A DNA stretch of 40,771 nucleotides from K189A clade bacterium (GCA_018607725.1 JABBAY010000072.1:1-40771); one strand, 5' to 3'. Positions 18,196 through 27,057 are shown, counted from the first letter of the stretch. Notes: generated by a model from the letters alone, not told the origin. Program-made: numbers and translations.

Positions 18196-18870
18196 CTAAG
18201 TGTCTCGAGCGAGTACTGGCGTGATCTGACCTGCCTGCAACAGCCACTGATGATCCAGATAGTTCGCCATCACTTGACTGTGGGTCACCATCAACAGGCT
18301 GCTACCGGTTTCTTTAACGAGGGTGGTAAATAATTCCATCACGCTGTGGCTGGTGGCTTCATCGAGATTGCCCGTGGGTTCATCCGCCAGAATAAGGCGT
18401 GGCTGGTGCATCAGAACCCGGCCAATGGCGACCCGCTGCTGCTGACCGCCCGACAGTTGATGCGGTAGCCGCCCTAGCAGTGGGGCGAGTCCTAGCCTGT
18501 CAATCAGATGTTGTTGCAGCCCGGGGTTGAGCCTGTTTGCGAGCCGCGCCTGCAGAAGTAGGTTGTCGAGGACGCTGAGTGTCGGTACCAAATGATATTG
18601 CTGGAACACCAGGCTCAAGGTTTCACGGCGCAGATGATTCCACTGTCGGTCGCTGAAGTCGCTGGCACACTGATCATGAATCATGATCTGGCCGCTGTCG
18701 GGTTGATCGAGTCCCGCTGCGAGGTGCAACAGGGTGCTCTTGCCGCAACCGCTCTCGCCGAGTAGCGCTGCTGTTTGGCCTGCGGGCAGATGCAAATCGG
18801 CCTGGCGTAGTACCTGGATATCGCCATCGGGCTGGTAATAGGTCTTGCTGATTGCTGAGAAGGTGAGCAT
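18196..18870 (-). CDS. ABC transporter ATPase, LolD/MacB-type (AttE)
   Basis: A 224-aa ATPase. It has Walker A GESGCGKST in the N-terminal third, signature LSGGQQQR, and Walker B LILADEPTGNLD, the last being typical of the LolD/MacB/SalX class that pairs with FtsX-like permeases. It is the first gene of a three-gene operon with the permease starting one base beyond its stop. The 180 bp upstream is a divergent gap towards the hydrolase gene at 19051, with no clear promoter. Confidence 0.93.
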   Translation of the reverse strand: MLTFSAISKTYYQPDGDIQVLRQADLHLPAGQTAALLGESGCGKSTLLHLAAGLDQPDSGQIMIHDQCASDFSDRQWNHLRRETLSLVFQQYHLVPTLSVLDNLLLQARLANRLNPGLQQHLIDRLGLAPLLGRLPHQLSGGQQQRVAIGRVLMHQPRLILADEPTGNLDEATSHSVMELFTTLVKETGSSLLMVTHSQVMANYLDHQWLLQAGQITPVLARDT

Positions 18871-19050
18871 GCCGGCACATTAACAGAACCGAGGGAAAAA
18901 CGGCATCTGCTGGTTCGCCACCGGGCAGAACGGGGGCGATTTCTAAGTCTGAATCTAAGCTGCCTGGATCGAAGTCTGAGTCGGAGTAGCAATTCAATGA
19001 TCAGATCGTTATGCTCAAAGGCCCCTTGAAAGCCGATTGTGGAGATGCTT

Positions 19051-19809
19051 ATGCCCGCTGTATTCGTGCACGGAAACCCAGAAACTGCAGCCATTTGGGA
19101 CCTGTTGATACCCGCGTTGGACCGTAAAGATGTATTGACCTTGTCACCCCCCGGCTTCGGCGCACCGCTACCATCAGGCTTTAACGGCACCCGATTGGCA
19201 TACCTCGAATGGCTGACCAAAGCACTCGAAGAGATCGGCGAGCCCGTTGATTTAGTGGGTCACGATTGGGGCGGTGGTCATGTGGCGGGGCTTGCGCTGA
19301 CGCGCCCAGATCTTTTACGGTCTTGGGCGATTGATGTGGCGGGGATCCTTCACCCAGATTATCAATGGCACGATATGGCCCAGGTGTGGCAAACGCCGGG
19401 CGCTGGTGAGGAAGCGGTGGCTGGTATGGTTGATTCGCCGGTGGCTGATCGCATCGCAATGTTTGTGGCGGCGGGTATGACGGCAGCAATTGCGGCTCGG
19501 GTTGTGGCGTCCTTCAATCAAGATATGGCGCACTGTATTCTGGCGCTATACCGCGACGCCGCGCAACCGGCTTTGAGTGAATTGGGGGCTGATCTCACGT
19601 TAATGGGGTCTCGACCCGGGCTGGTGATTATCGCCGAGAACGATGACTACGTTGGTACTGACGCCATGCATCGAGAAGTCGCTAATCGGGCCGGGGCGCA
19701 GGTGAGCGTACTGCAGGGGGTCGGTCACTGGTGGATGGTGCAGGATCCAACTGCCGGTGCCGCCATGCTAACGCGATTCTGGGCTTCGGTGGACTCGCCT
19801 GATCAGTAA
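19051..19809 (+). CDS. Alpha/beta hydrolase with Asp nucleophile (epoxide hydrolase / haloalkane dehalogenase type)
   Basis: A 252-aa alpha/beta hydrolase. The oxyanion-hole motif HGNP (7-10) and the elbow GHDWGGG (70-76) with D72 as nucleophile place it with epoxide hydrolases, haloalkane dehalogenases and fluoroacetate dehalogenases rather than serine esterases. The catalytic histidine is in VGHWWMVQDP near the end. GTG 19039 and ATG 19045 are in frame upstream, but GGAG at 19041-19044 lies 6 nt before ATG 19051, which fixes the start. Next comes another alpha/beta hydrolase gene 22 bp downstream. Telling epoxide hydrolase from dehalogenase would need the halide-binding Trp and Asn pair, which I cannot settle by eye. 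Confidence 0.83.
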   Translation: MPAVFVHGNPETAAIWDLLIPALDRKDVLTLSPPGFGAPLPSGFNGTRLAYLEWLTKALEEIGEPVDLVGHDWGGGHVAGLALTRPDLLRSWAIDVAGILHPDYQWHDMAQVWQTPGAGEEAVAGMVDSPVADRIAMFVAAGMTAAIAARVVASFNQDMAHCILALYRDAAQPALSELGADLTLMGSRPGLVIIAENDDYVGTDAMHREVANRAGAQVSVLQGVGHWWMVQDPTAGAAMLTRFWASVDSPDQ

Positions 19810-19831
19810 GCAACTAACAGGAGCCACTGAC

Positions 19832-20827
19832 TTGACGGTTAAAACCTTTCTTATTCCCAGTTTTAAGACCCAACAGGGTGTAACGCTGGATCTGCAGTTA
19901 ACCTATGTCAGCCGTGGCCAATTGTCGGCGGCGAAGGACAATGTCGTGCTCGTGTTAACGTCTTACGGCGCACAACACGATAGTGATGGTGCGCTGGTTG
20001 CTGACAACAAGCTGGTCGATATGTCGACGAAATTGGTGATTGTCATCAATATGTTCGGTAATGGTTTGTCTTCATCGCCGAGTAATACGCCGTCACCCTT
20101 CGACGGACCGCGGTTCCCTACGCTGACCATTCACGACAATGTGGCCTGCCAGACAATGCTCATCAGGCATTTGGGTATCGAGTGTCTACAGCTGGTAATG
20201 GGTTTTTCCATGGGCGGTTTGCAGGCGTTCGAATGGGCGAGTCAGAATCCGGATATGGTGGATGCCGTTCTGCCGATCTGTTCGGCGGCGAAAGTGTCTC
20301 GGCATAACGGGGTGTTTCTCGGTGGCGCGAAGGCAGCCCTGGAGGCTGACTGTGCTTTCGCGGATGGCGACTACAGTGATCCTCCCAGTAAAGGTTTATT
20401 GGCTTTTGGCCGGGTTTATGCCGGCTGGGTGTTTTCTCAAACGTTCTTTCGAGAAGCACGATATCAGGCATTAGGTCTGGCGTCGGTTGAAGCGGTGGTG
20501 GAATTTTTGCAGGCCTTTTTTATGCGCCGAGATGCTAACGATCTGCTGGCCATGTTACAAACCTGGCAGCTGGCAGACATCAGTGCCAATGAGGTTTACG
20601 GGCGCAATTTCGACGCAGCCCTAGAGGCGATCAATGCCAGGGTGATTCTGCTGCCATGCGAGACCGATCTGTACTTTACGGTTGCAGATAGTGCCGTAGA
20701 GTTGGCACATCTCAAAAATGCAGAGCTTAGGCCGATTGCTTCGGAGATGGGTCACTTTGCTGGCGGTGGTATGGATCCAGCGGGTAAGGCCTGCATTGAT
20801 CGCGCCGTGGCTGATTTGGTGGGTTAG
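19832..20827 (+). CDS. MetX-like alpha/beta hydrolase (homoserine O-acetyltransferase family)
   Basis: A 331-aa protein of the MetX-like alpha/beta hydrolase group. The nucleophile is Ser126 in GFSMGGLQAFEW, the elbow shape typical of MetX. The probable Asp is in LPCETDLYF and the His in EMGHFAGGGMDP. True MetX is usually 350-380 aa, and this one departs at several positions, so acyltransfer to homoserine is not assured. The start is TTG 19832 with AGGAG 8 nt upstream (19819-19823). It follows the Asp-nucleophile hydrolase by 22 bp and is likely co-transcribed. It converges with the SulP gene, and a GC-rich inverted repeat (20831-20851) lies between them without a T run. Confidence 0.8.
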   Translation: MTVKTFLIPSFKTQQGVTLDLQLTYVSRGQLSAAKDNVVLVLTSYGAQHDSDGALVADNKLVDMSTKLVIVINMFGNGLSSSPSNTPSPFDGPRFPTLTIHDNVACQTMLIRHLGIECLQLVMGFSMGGLQAFEWASQNPDMVDAVLPICSAAKVSRHNGVFLGGAKAALEADCAFADGDYSDPPSKGLLAFGRVYAGWVFSQTFFREARYQALGLASVEAVVEFLQAFFMRRDANDLLAMLQTWQLADISANEVYGRNFDAALEAINARVILLPCETDLYFTVADSAVELAHLKNAELRPIASEMGHFAGGGMDPAGKACIDRAVADLVG

Positions 20828-20915
20828 CGTGGCAGGGTTGGGCTGCCTGCCGAGGTTGAGGGCGCCGCCAAGTCCTTCGCTGCGCGAAAAACCTGCCGGC
20901 GTTCGTGCGGTTTGC

Positions 20916-22481
20916 CTAATCAAGGCTGTCTTCGGCAATAAAGTAGCGTGGATCCTCGATCACGTTGACTTCCACCAGGTTGCCGGCCTTGCGCAGCAAT
21001 GACCGGCATTCGGCATTCAGGTGGACCAGGTGGAGGGTTTTACCGGCATTCAAGTAACGCTCCGCGAGGGTATCGATGGCTTCCAATCCAGAGTGATCAC
21101 AGACTCTGGACTCCGCAAAGTCGACGACCACGTCGTCGAGAGATCGAGCGGGATCAAACTGCTCAAGAAATGAAGTGACGGAACCGAAGAACAAGGGGCC
21201 GCTGACAGCGTACACAGTGGAATCTTTATGGTCATCTCGGGTTGCCACGTTGATGTGTTTAGCGTGTTCCCAGGCAAATACCAGGGCCGAGACGATAACG
21301 CCGGCAATAACCGCGAGCGCGAGATCGGTGGCCACCGTCACAGTGGATACCAGAATCAATATCAAGGCATCGCTGCGAGGCACCTTGCCGAGAATACGAA
21401 AGCTACTCCACTCAAAGGTTCCGATCACCACGATAAACATCACGCCGATGAGTGCCGCCAGCGGAATTTGTTCGATCAATGGCGAGGCAAACAGGATAAA
21501 GGCGAGGAGAAATAACGCTGCAGAAATCCCTGACAGCCGGCCTCGGCCGCCGGAATTGACGTTGATCATGCTCTGACCGATCATCGCGCAACCTCCCATG
21601 CCACCAAACAGGCCTGTGACCGTATTGGCGATACCCTGACCCACGCACTCTTTGTTGCCGCGACCGCGAGTCTCGGTGATTTCATCCACAAGACGTAAGG
21701 TCAGCAGTGATTCGATCAAACCAATGGCCGCCAGAATGACCGCATAAGGAAAGATGATCTTCAGCGTTTCAAAGTTCATGGGCACCGTGGGAATATGAAA
21801 CGTCGGTAAGCCGCCAGCAATGGAGGCTACATCGCCCACTACCCGGGTATCGAGGTTGAAGCCGATCACCAGCAGACTCACCACGACAATGGCCGCCAGA
21901 GAAGAGGGAATGGCGGTGGTGAATTTAGGTAGGAAGTGAATGATGGCCATAGTTAAGGCCACCAAGCCAACTAACATATAGAGTTGATCGCCGCTCATCC
22001 AGGCAACGTCCACAATTGAACCCTGCATGAAAGTGCCGTTCAGCCAACCGGGTTCGCCGGGCTCACCAAATTGGCTTAATTGTGCCAAAAAAATCACGAT
22101 AGCCAGGCCATTAACAAAGCCGAGCATCACCGGATAGGGCACCATTCGAATAAATTTACCCAAACGCAAGGCGCCAGCCGTGATTTGTAGGATGCCCATT
22201 AGCACCACTGTCGCGAACAGGTACTCAACGCCATGGTCTGCCACCAGGGCGACCATGACGACGGCAAGTGCGCCAGTTGCGCCAGAAATCATGCCTGGGC
22301 GGCCGCCGATGCACGCGGTGATCAAGCCGACCATAAACGCGGCGTAAAGACCGACTAATGGCTCAACTCCTGCGACGAAGGCAAAGGCTATCGCCTCAGG
22401 AACCAGCGCGAGTGCGACGGTTAAGCCAGATAGGATGTCGTTTTTAGCGGTGGTTACGCGGGCAGGGTGGATCTCAAACAT
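20916..22481 (-). CDS. SulP family anion transporter with STAS domain
   Basis: An inner-membrane carrier of 521 aa. About ten or more hydrophobic segments are followed by a C-terminal STAS domain (roughly 410-510). The opening has the family pattern [22 protein letters not shown], and [26 protein letters not shown] is present in two adjacent pieces near the middle. SulP proteins move sulfate, bicarbonate or dicarboxylates, often with Na+ or H+. The loop and length do not decide which. If the nearby TauD enzymes release sulfite, sulfate handling would fit, but this is speculation. It lies downstream of a 10-bp repeat array and a perfect 12-bp palindrome. Confidence 0.94.
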   Translation of the reverse strand: MFEIHPARVTTAKNDILSGLTVALALVPEAIAFAFVAGVEPLVGLYAAFMVGLITACIGGRPGMISGATGALAVVMVALVADHGVEYLFATVVLMGILQITAGALRLGKFIRMVPYPVMLGFVNGLAIVIFLAQLSQFGEPGEPGWLNGTFMQGSIVDVAWMSGDQLYMLVGLVALTMAIIHFLPKFTTAIPSSLAAIVVVSLLVIGFNLDTRVVGDVASIAGGLPTFHIPTVPMNFETLKIIFPYAVILAAIGLIESLLTLRLVDEITETRGRGNKECVGQGIANTVTGLFGGMGGCAMIGQSMINVNSGGRGRLSGISAALFLLAFILFASPLIEQIPLAALIGVMFIVVIGTFEWSSFRILGKVPRSDALILILVSTVTVATDLALAVIAGVIVSALVFAWEHAKHINVATRDDHKDSTVYAVSGPLFFGSVTSFLEQFDPARSLDDVVVDFAESRVCDHSGLEAIDTLAERYLNAGKTLHLVHLNAECRSLLRKAGNLVEVNVIEDPRYFIAEDSLD

Positions 22482-22700
22482 GCAATGATCTCAGTGTTTC
22501 TGAAAATAATAGGGCAATTGCCCAATGCCGCGGTTGTCAGGAACGCAGTCTGTCAGGACAGTCGATAGCTTTATGTGTCTGGCCGCGAGATCCGTTCAGC
22601 CAGGGAGGGCGTTGTTGCGGTGGTGCGGTCAAATAATGAGCGGGAGTTTACGTGATGCGGCGTCGCGACACAAATTCGACTCCCAGATGCGCCACTGGGC
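22482..22700. other. Gap upstream of the SulP gene with a 12-bp palindrome
   Basis: The 308-bp gap between the SulP start and the PhyH stop holds the 10-bp array (separate entry) and, close to the SulP ATG, the perfect palindrome GGGCAATTGCCC at 22512-22523. On the minus strand TATTAT (22506-22511) follows it and could be a -10 box, but I see no good -35. I see nothing else in 22540-22700. Confidence 0.4.
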
Positions 22701-22790
22701 GATGTTGGGCGATGTTGGGCGATGTTGGGCCATGTCGGGCTATGTCGGGCTATGTTGGGCCATGTCGGGCCATGTCGGGCCATGTCGGGC
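22701..22790 (+). repeat. 10-bp tandem repeat, nine copies
   Basis: Nine uninterrupted 10-bp units occur from 22701, of consensus KATGTYGGGC (for example GATGTTGGGC three times, then CATGTCGGGC and TATGTCGGGC variants). They end exactly at the stop codon of the PhyH gene (22790-22792) and lie upstream of the SulP gene. This is the longest array in the window. Variants are grouped by position, which suggests stepwise expansion. Confidence 0.95.
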
Positions 22791-23824
22791 TAGGTCGCGA
22801 TATAGGGTGCAGCGTCAAAGCCGAACATGCCATACCGAGCCTCCACCGCTGCCAGGGTTTCTGGGCACCAATAGTCGGATCCTGGCGCTGGAAAACCCAG
22901 CACCGTGCGCTGATCGACCGTTGCTCCGGCAATCAACCGTTCCAAAAACTTGTCGTCACGATAAGCTTGCCAAGCCCAGCCCGTATGTAGGGTGCTGACC
23001 CACTCGCTAGCTGCCTTGCGGTAGGTTAGGTTGTGAGCAAGGCGTCGAGCGCCAGGCGCCAACGGCGTGCCACGGTGCCAAGTATCATGCCGGTACAACA
23101 AGAGATCGCCGCGGCGATACAACGTGCGTACTTCCCGTTCGTATAGCAACTGACGGAATTCCGCTAACGCGGGACGCTGGCTGGCAAAATAGGTCTCTGC
23201 GGCTTCACGATTGTTGATATACCGCAGGTCACCGATGCCGGGCGAGTCGATAATCGGCCATGGGTAAGCTGGGTCGTTCGCGCCTGAGCGCGGTACTACC
23301 GCCGTACCACCCAGTTCATCTTCGGCGTCGCTAAGGTAGAGGATCATCTCCACAGCCTCTGGTCGGTGCCAGGGCGGTGGGTGAACCAGCGAGTGGTTCG
23401 GATAATCCACGTGAATACGCTGATCGGCATTATCCTGGAGTCCAGCAGATTGCGGTTGGTTGGCATTACGACCGTACTTAGGCCAAAGGTCCGATTGGCT
23501 TAGCCGCAATGCTTCAACTCCTACCCCCAGCAAGTCGCTCACGGCTTGTAACAGTTGCGGGTGGAGTGTGATCTGGTTGAATACATTGATTCTGGCGGGA
23601 AAGTTCAGGGCGCCGGCACTGCCAAAGTCGGTGAATTCCGCCGCTGCTGTGCTGCCGGCTGAAGGATAGTGCGCGCCAGCTGCCGCAGCCAATTCATCCA
23701 CCATGGATTCGGGCAGTAGGCCGCTGACAAAGGCATAGCCCGAGTCTCGCCATTGCTGTACCTGGGCGTCAGTCAGGCACTGGTCATGCTTGGCAGGTTG
23801 GGCAGTTATGGTTTTTGGCGGCAT
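22790..23824 (-). CDS. Phytanoyl-CoA dioxygenase (PhyH) family oxygenase
   Basis: A 344-aa Fe(II)/2-oxoglutarate oxygenase. The ligands are H138-x-D140 (HVDYPNHS) and H250 in TWHRGTP with R251 next to it. The insert between the first HxD and the distal His is longer than in the paralog at 7880. The ATG has GAGG 6 nt upstream. It begins 24 bp after the stop of an M20 deacylase gene on the same strand, so the two are probably one operon. The last codons abut a 10-bp tandem array. The substrate is unknown. An amino acid or N-acyl compound released by the partner is a reasonable guess. Confidence 0.87.
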   Translation of the reverse strand: MPPKTITAQPAKHDQCLTDAQVQQWRDSGYAFVSGLLPESMVDELAAAAGAHYPSAGSTAAAEFTDFGSAGALNFPARINVFNQITLHPQLLQAVSDLLGVGVEALRLSQSDLWPKYGRNANQPQSAGLQDNADQRIHVDYPNHSLVHPPPWHRPEAVEMILYLSDAEDELGGTAVVPRSGANDPAYPWPIIDSPGIGDLRYINNREAAETYFASQRPALAEFRQLLYEREVRTLYRRGDLLLYRHDTWHRGTPLAPGARRLAHNLTYRKAASEWVSTLHTGWAWQAYRDDKFLERLIAGATVDQRTVLGFPAPGSDYWCPETLAAVEARYGMFGFDAAPYIAT

Positions 23825-23848
23825 AGGTGGCCTCGAGTCGTCCCTGTG

Positions 23849-25147
23849 TCAAGATGACGGTTCGTCTATTTTCTCGAGTCCACACCACATGGCAATAAAG
23901 ACGGCGATGGTGGCGGTGATTCGTTCGATGGAGGCGATACTAACCCGTTCGTCAAAACCGTGGATATTATCGGACCAAGGGCCATAGACCAAACAGGGTG
24001 TGTCATCGTAAAGGGCGAACACGCGCGCATCGAGATAGGCCAAGGACGTCATGGATTGCAGTTCCTGTTGAAAGACCGAACGATGAGCCAGGCCCAAGGT
24101 TTGTTCCGCTGCGCTGCCTTCCTCCAGCTCATAGCCCTGCGCCATAAAACCGTTGAATTCGACCTCCGGTGGATTGTTGGAAAGAAACGGGTGGCTGCCA
24201 GCGGCCTGGCGAATAAAGTCTTCAATTTCGCGGGCGCCCTGTCTGGCATCCTCTCCGGCATAGAGTGCCGTGCGGACCTCAAAGGTGCACCAGGCCGGCA
24301 CTGACGAGGCCCAGTCGCCACCGCTGATTTTGCCGACGTTGACGTTGATGGGCTTCTCGAGCTCAGCGAAGTGGGGGAAATTGACCTTCAGTTCATTACG
24401 CCCTCGCTCAAAGTCTTTGAGCTGGTTGATCAAATACATGGCCGCATCAATGGCGTTGGCACCACTGCTGGCTTCAGCGACGTGAACCGGTCGCCCGCGG
24501 ACGTGGACTTTGAACCAGATGACGCCCACGTTGGCCCTGACCAGTGCGTTGTTCATGGGTTCGGGAATGATTGCCGCATCGGCGCGGTAGCCGCGGATGA
24601 GTGCGGAAAGTGCGCCATTGCCGGTACATTCTTCCTCGGTGACGGATTGTACATAGACTGTGGCGGCGGGTTGATAGCCCATTTGTCGCAAGGCATCCAG
24701 GGCGAAAATATTGGCGGCGATGCCGGCCTTCATATCGCCGCTGCCACGCCCATAGAGCCAGTCTCCGTCAATGTGCGGCTCAAACGGTGGACGCTCCCAC
24801 ATGTCCAAAGGTCCGACCGGCACCACATCAATGTGACCATTGAGGATCAACGATTGCCCGTTTTCCTGCTTGGGACGGTGGGTGCCAACCACGTTGATCG
24901 CATTGCTGTAGTCCACATCAACGGGAGAAAAGCCAGGGTGAGACTCGATGGCTGAAACGTCGATCTGCCAGCGATCCATGGTCAAGCCGCGAGATTGCAA
25001 TGACTTAAACAAAAAATCCTGCGCGGTATGTTCCTGGCCACGGACCGAAGGATGGCGAACCAGGTCCTGGGTAAAAGCCAATTGATTCGGCATATTGGCT
25101 TTTACTGCTTGGATAATAGCTTGTTCAATTTTAGGGTCTAAAGACAT
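23849..25147 (-). CDS. M20 family metallo-deacylase (ArgE/DapE type)
   Basis: A 432-aa zinc hydrolase. Metal-binding motifs are visible: NGHIDVVPVGP (His and Asp), GRGSGDMKAG (bridging Asp) and VTEEECTGNG (general base Glu followed by a ligand Glu). The layout of catalytic domain, lid/dimerisation domain (about 200-310) and catalytic domain fits. Family members remove N-acyl groups from amino acids (ArgE, DapE, aminoacylase). The length is a little above ArgE and close to the ArgE/DapE-like group of uncertain substrate. It is the first gene of the likely operon with the PhyH oxygenase. Its start lies in a 214-bp divergent gap with the acyl-CoA ligase. Confidence 0.9.
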   Translation of the reverse strand: MSLDPKIEQAIIQAVKANMPNQLAFTQDLVRHPSVRGQEHTAQDFLFKSLQSRGLTMDRWQIDVSAIESHPGFSPVDVDYSNAINVVGTHRPKQENGQSLILNGHIDVVPVGPLDMWERPPFEPHIDGDWLYGRGSGDMKAGIAANIFALDALRQMGYQPAATVYVQSVTEEECTGNGALSALIRGYRADAAIIPEPMNNALVRANVGVIWFKVHVRGRPVHVAEASSGANAIDAAMYLINQLKDFERGRNELKVNFPHFAELEKPINVNVGKISGGDWASSVPAWCTFEVRTALYAGEDARQGAREIEDFIRQAAGSHPFLSNNPPEVEFNGFMAQGYELEEGSAAEQTLGLAHRSVFQQELQSMTSLAYLDARVFALYDDTPCLVYGPWSDNIHGFDERVSIASIERITATIAVFIAMWCGLEKIDEPSS

Positions 25148-25315
25148 GTTTTTACTCTGTCGAAAAAGTGGACTGTCTGCATGCTATCAGCTGATTCGGA
25201 GGAGTGCGAATACTGCATCGGTGACTGGGACCGTTAATTGCCATCAGCAATGACAATCAATGCTGTATCAGCGCGGAAATTTGTTACTATCGGAGCGATG
25301 TGGTGAATGATCCAG

Positions 25316-25329
25316 ATTGTTATAACAAT
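25316..25329. promoter_or_regulatory. Perfect 14-bp palindrome, candidate operator
   Basis: ATTGTTATAACAAT is self-complementary over all 14 bases. It ends 32 bp before the ATG of the acyl-CoA ligase at 25362, where a repressor would cover the promoter or transcription start. The 214-bp gap is shared with the divergent M20 gene. Which regulator reads it is unknown. The TetR gene 2 kb downstream is one candidate. Confidence 0.4.
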
Positions 25330-25361
25330 ATTCAGACCAATTGAATGAGCAGGGAGACAGT

Positions 25362-26984
25362 ATGACGGTAACGTGGAACTATGGTGACATTCTCGATGCG
25401 GTGGGCGATGTAGTCCCAGGTGACAGGCCCGCACTGATTCATGGTGACAGAGTGGTGACCTGGTCTGAGTTCGTCGCTCGAAGTAATAATCTCGCGGCTA
25501 ATATGCTGGCCAATGGCGCCAAGCCGGATGACAAGATCGCAATTTATATGCGTAATCGACCTGAATATCTCGAGGGTTTGACCGCTGCTTTTAAAGCCCG
25601 TCTGACCCACGTCAATGTTAACTACCGCTACATCGACAATGAACTCATCTACCTGCTGGATAATGCCGATGCGACAGTGTGTATTTATACGGCCGAATTC
25701 GCCCCAAACGTGGCGCACATTCGCGGCCAGTTACCGCAAGTCACGCAGTGGATCGAGGTCGATGATGGCCATCCGGGATTGGAGGATGCACTGCATTATG
25801 AAGACTTGGCGACTACCGGTGATGGCGCGACCCTGACGCATCAGCGCAGTCCCAACGACCAGCTGTTTATTTATACGGGTGGCACCACCGGTATGCCAAA
25901 GGGCGTTATGTGGAGTCATGATGCCCTCTGGAATGTGTTGGGCGCTGGCGGCAATGTCAGACTGGGCGTGCCGCCTTGTACTGACCTTGATGAGCATCTG
26001 GCGCGTGTTAAGGGTGCTGCGGCCGGGCCAGTGAGCCTGCCATTGCCACCGTTAATGCACGGTACTGGGCTTTTGTCCGGCCTCTCCGCGATTGCCGGCG
26101 GCGGCACCTGCGTGACTTTGGTATCCAAGAGCTTTGAAGCCGAGTTAGCCTTGCAGAATATCGAGCAGCACCGGGTCACCACGGTGATTATTGTTGGTGA
26201 TGCGTTTGCCCGACCTTTGGTGGAGTTTATGGACGCCAATCCGGGAAAATATGATTTCTCCTCTGTGGTCGCTATCACCTCAAGTGGTGTGATGTGGACC
26301 CGAGACGTGAAGGCCGGCTTACTGCGCCACAATGAAAACCTGTTATTGGCTGATGGCTTCTCGTCTTCCGAGGCGATTGGTCTGGGGTCGTCGATTATGA
26401 CTAAGGATCAAGCAATCGAAGTCGCTCAATTTACCCTGGGCCCTAGTTGTAAGGTGTTTACTGAGGACGAAGTGGAAGTCATGCCTGGATCTGGTGATTC
26501 CGGTATGGTCGCGGTCTCAGGTTTCTTGCCGGACGGCTACTACAAGGATCAAGCCAAGACTGACAAGACCTTTAAGGTGATCAATGGTGTGCGTTATTCC
26601 ATTCCTGGAGACTTCGTACGTGTAGAAGCCGACGGTAGCCTAACGTTGTTGGGCAGGGGCAGTAATTGTATTAATACCGCAGGCGAAAAAGTTTTTCCTG
26701 AGGAAGTGGAAGAAGCCTTGAAGCATCACCCCAGTGTCATGGATTGCCTGGTCGTGGGTATTACCGATGCTAAATGGGGGCAATCAATCACCGCCGTTGT
26801 GGAGCTCAATCCAGGCTTTGAGCTGGAGGAAGTAGAATTGAAGGACTTTTCTCGCGCCCATCTTGCGGCCTATAAGATACCCAAGCGTATTCTGGTACTG
26901 GACAGTCTTGAGCGTGCGCCGAACGGTAAGGCAAATTATAAACTGATTAAGGATTTCGCCGAGAAGACCTTGGGTGTTGGCTAA
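25362..26984 (+). CDS. Acyl-CoA synthetase (AMP-binding, FadD19/FadD17-like)
   Basis: A 540-aa acid-CoA ligase. It has P-loop-like FIYTGGTTGMPKG, the hinge region near GRGSNCINTAGEKVFPEEVEE, and a C-terminal catalytic lysine in APNGKANYK. Its opening (TWNYGDILDAVGDVVPGDRPAL) and YMRNRPEY...FKARLTHVNVNYRY resemble the actinobacterial and gammaproteobacterial ligases near FadD19 that activate branched or sterol side-chain acids, so a bulky acid is a fair guess. GGGAG lies 5 nt before ATG 25362. A TTG at 25341 is in frame but poorly placed. It is unrelated in detail to the ligase at 1981. Confidence 0.92.
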   Translation: MTVTWNYGDILDAVGDVVPGDRPALIHGDRVVTWSEFVARSNNLAANMLANGAKPDDKIAIYMRNRPEYLEGLTAAFKARLTHVNVNYRYIDNELIYLLDNADATVCIYTAEFAPNVAHIRGQLPQVTQWIEVDDGHPGLEDALHYEDLATTGDGATLTHQRSPNDQLFIYTGGTTGMPKGVMWSHDALWNVLGAGGNVRLGVPPCTDLDEHLARVKGAAAGPVSLPLPPLMHGTGLLSGLSAIAGGGTCVTLVSKSFEAELALQNIEQHRVTTVIIVGDAFARPLVEFMDANPGKYDFSSVVAITSSGVMWTRDVKAGLLRHNENLLLADGFSSSEAIGLGSSIMTKDQAIEVAQFTLGPSCKVFTEDEVEVMPGSGDSGMVAVSGFLPDGYYKDQAKTDKTFKVINGVRYSIPGDFVRVEADGSLTLLGRGSNCINTAGEKVFPEEVEEALKHHPSVMDCLVVGITDAKWGQSITAVVELNPGFELEEVELKDFSRAHLAAYKIPKRILVLDSLERAPNGKANYKLIKDFAEKTLGVG

Positions 26985-27057
26985 CTGTTAGCTAACAGTT
27001 AGCTAGCAGCTGGTTGACTGCACGTGAGTCAGGCCGCTGGCTTTGCAGCACGTGCTG
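26981..27057. repeat. Palindromes in a convergent gap
   Basis: A perfect 22-bp palindrome (arms CTAACTGTTAG and its complement) occupies 26981-27002 and overlaps the stop codon of the ligase. Its outer flanks extend the pairing with a few wobble pairs. A second perfect palindrome, CAGCACGTGCTG, lies at 27046-27057. Neither has a following T run, so a classical terminator is doubtful. They lie between the ligase stop and the TetR stop. Confidence 0.75.

Noticed and set aside
18930..18990. Imperfect AAGTCTGA-type repeats upstream of the AttE-like ATPase gene
   Set aside because: Units are too irregular to call an array, and no period is stable over more than two copies.
20831..20851. GGCAGG/CCTGCC hairpin between convergent genes as a terminator
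   Set aside because: The stem is only 6 bp and there is no T run on either strand.
22571..22998. Frames over the 10-bp array that read as short peptide repeats on both strands
   Set aside because: They are a by-product of translating a tandem repeat. They have no start site and overlap the PhyH gene end.
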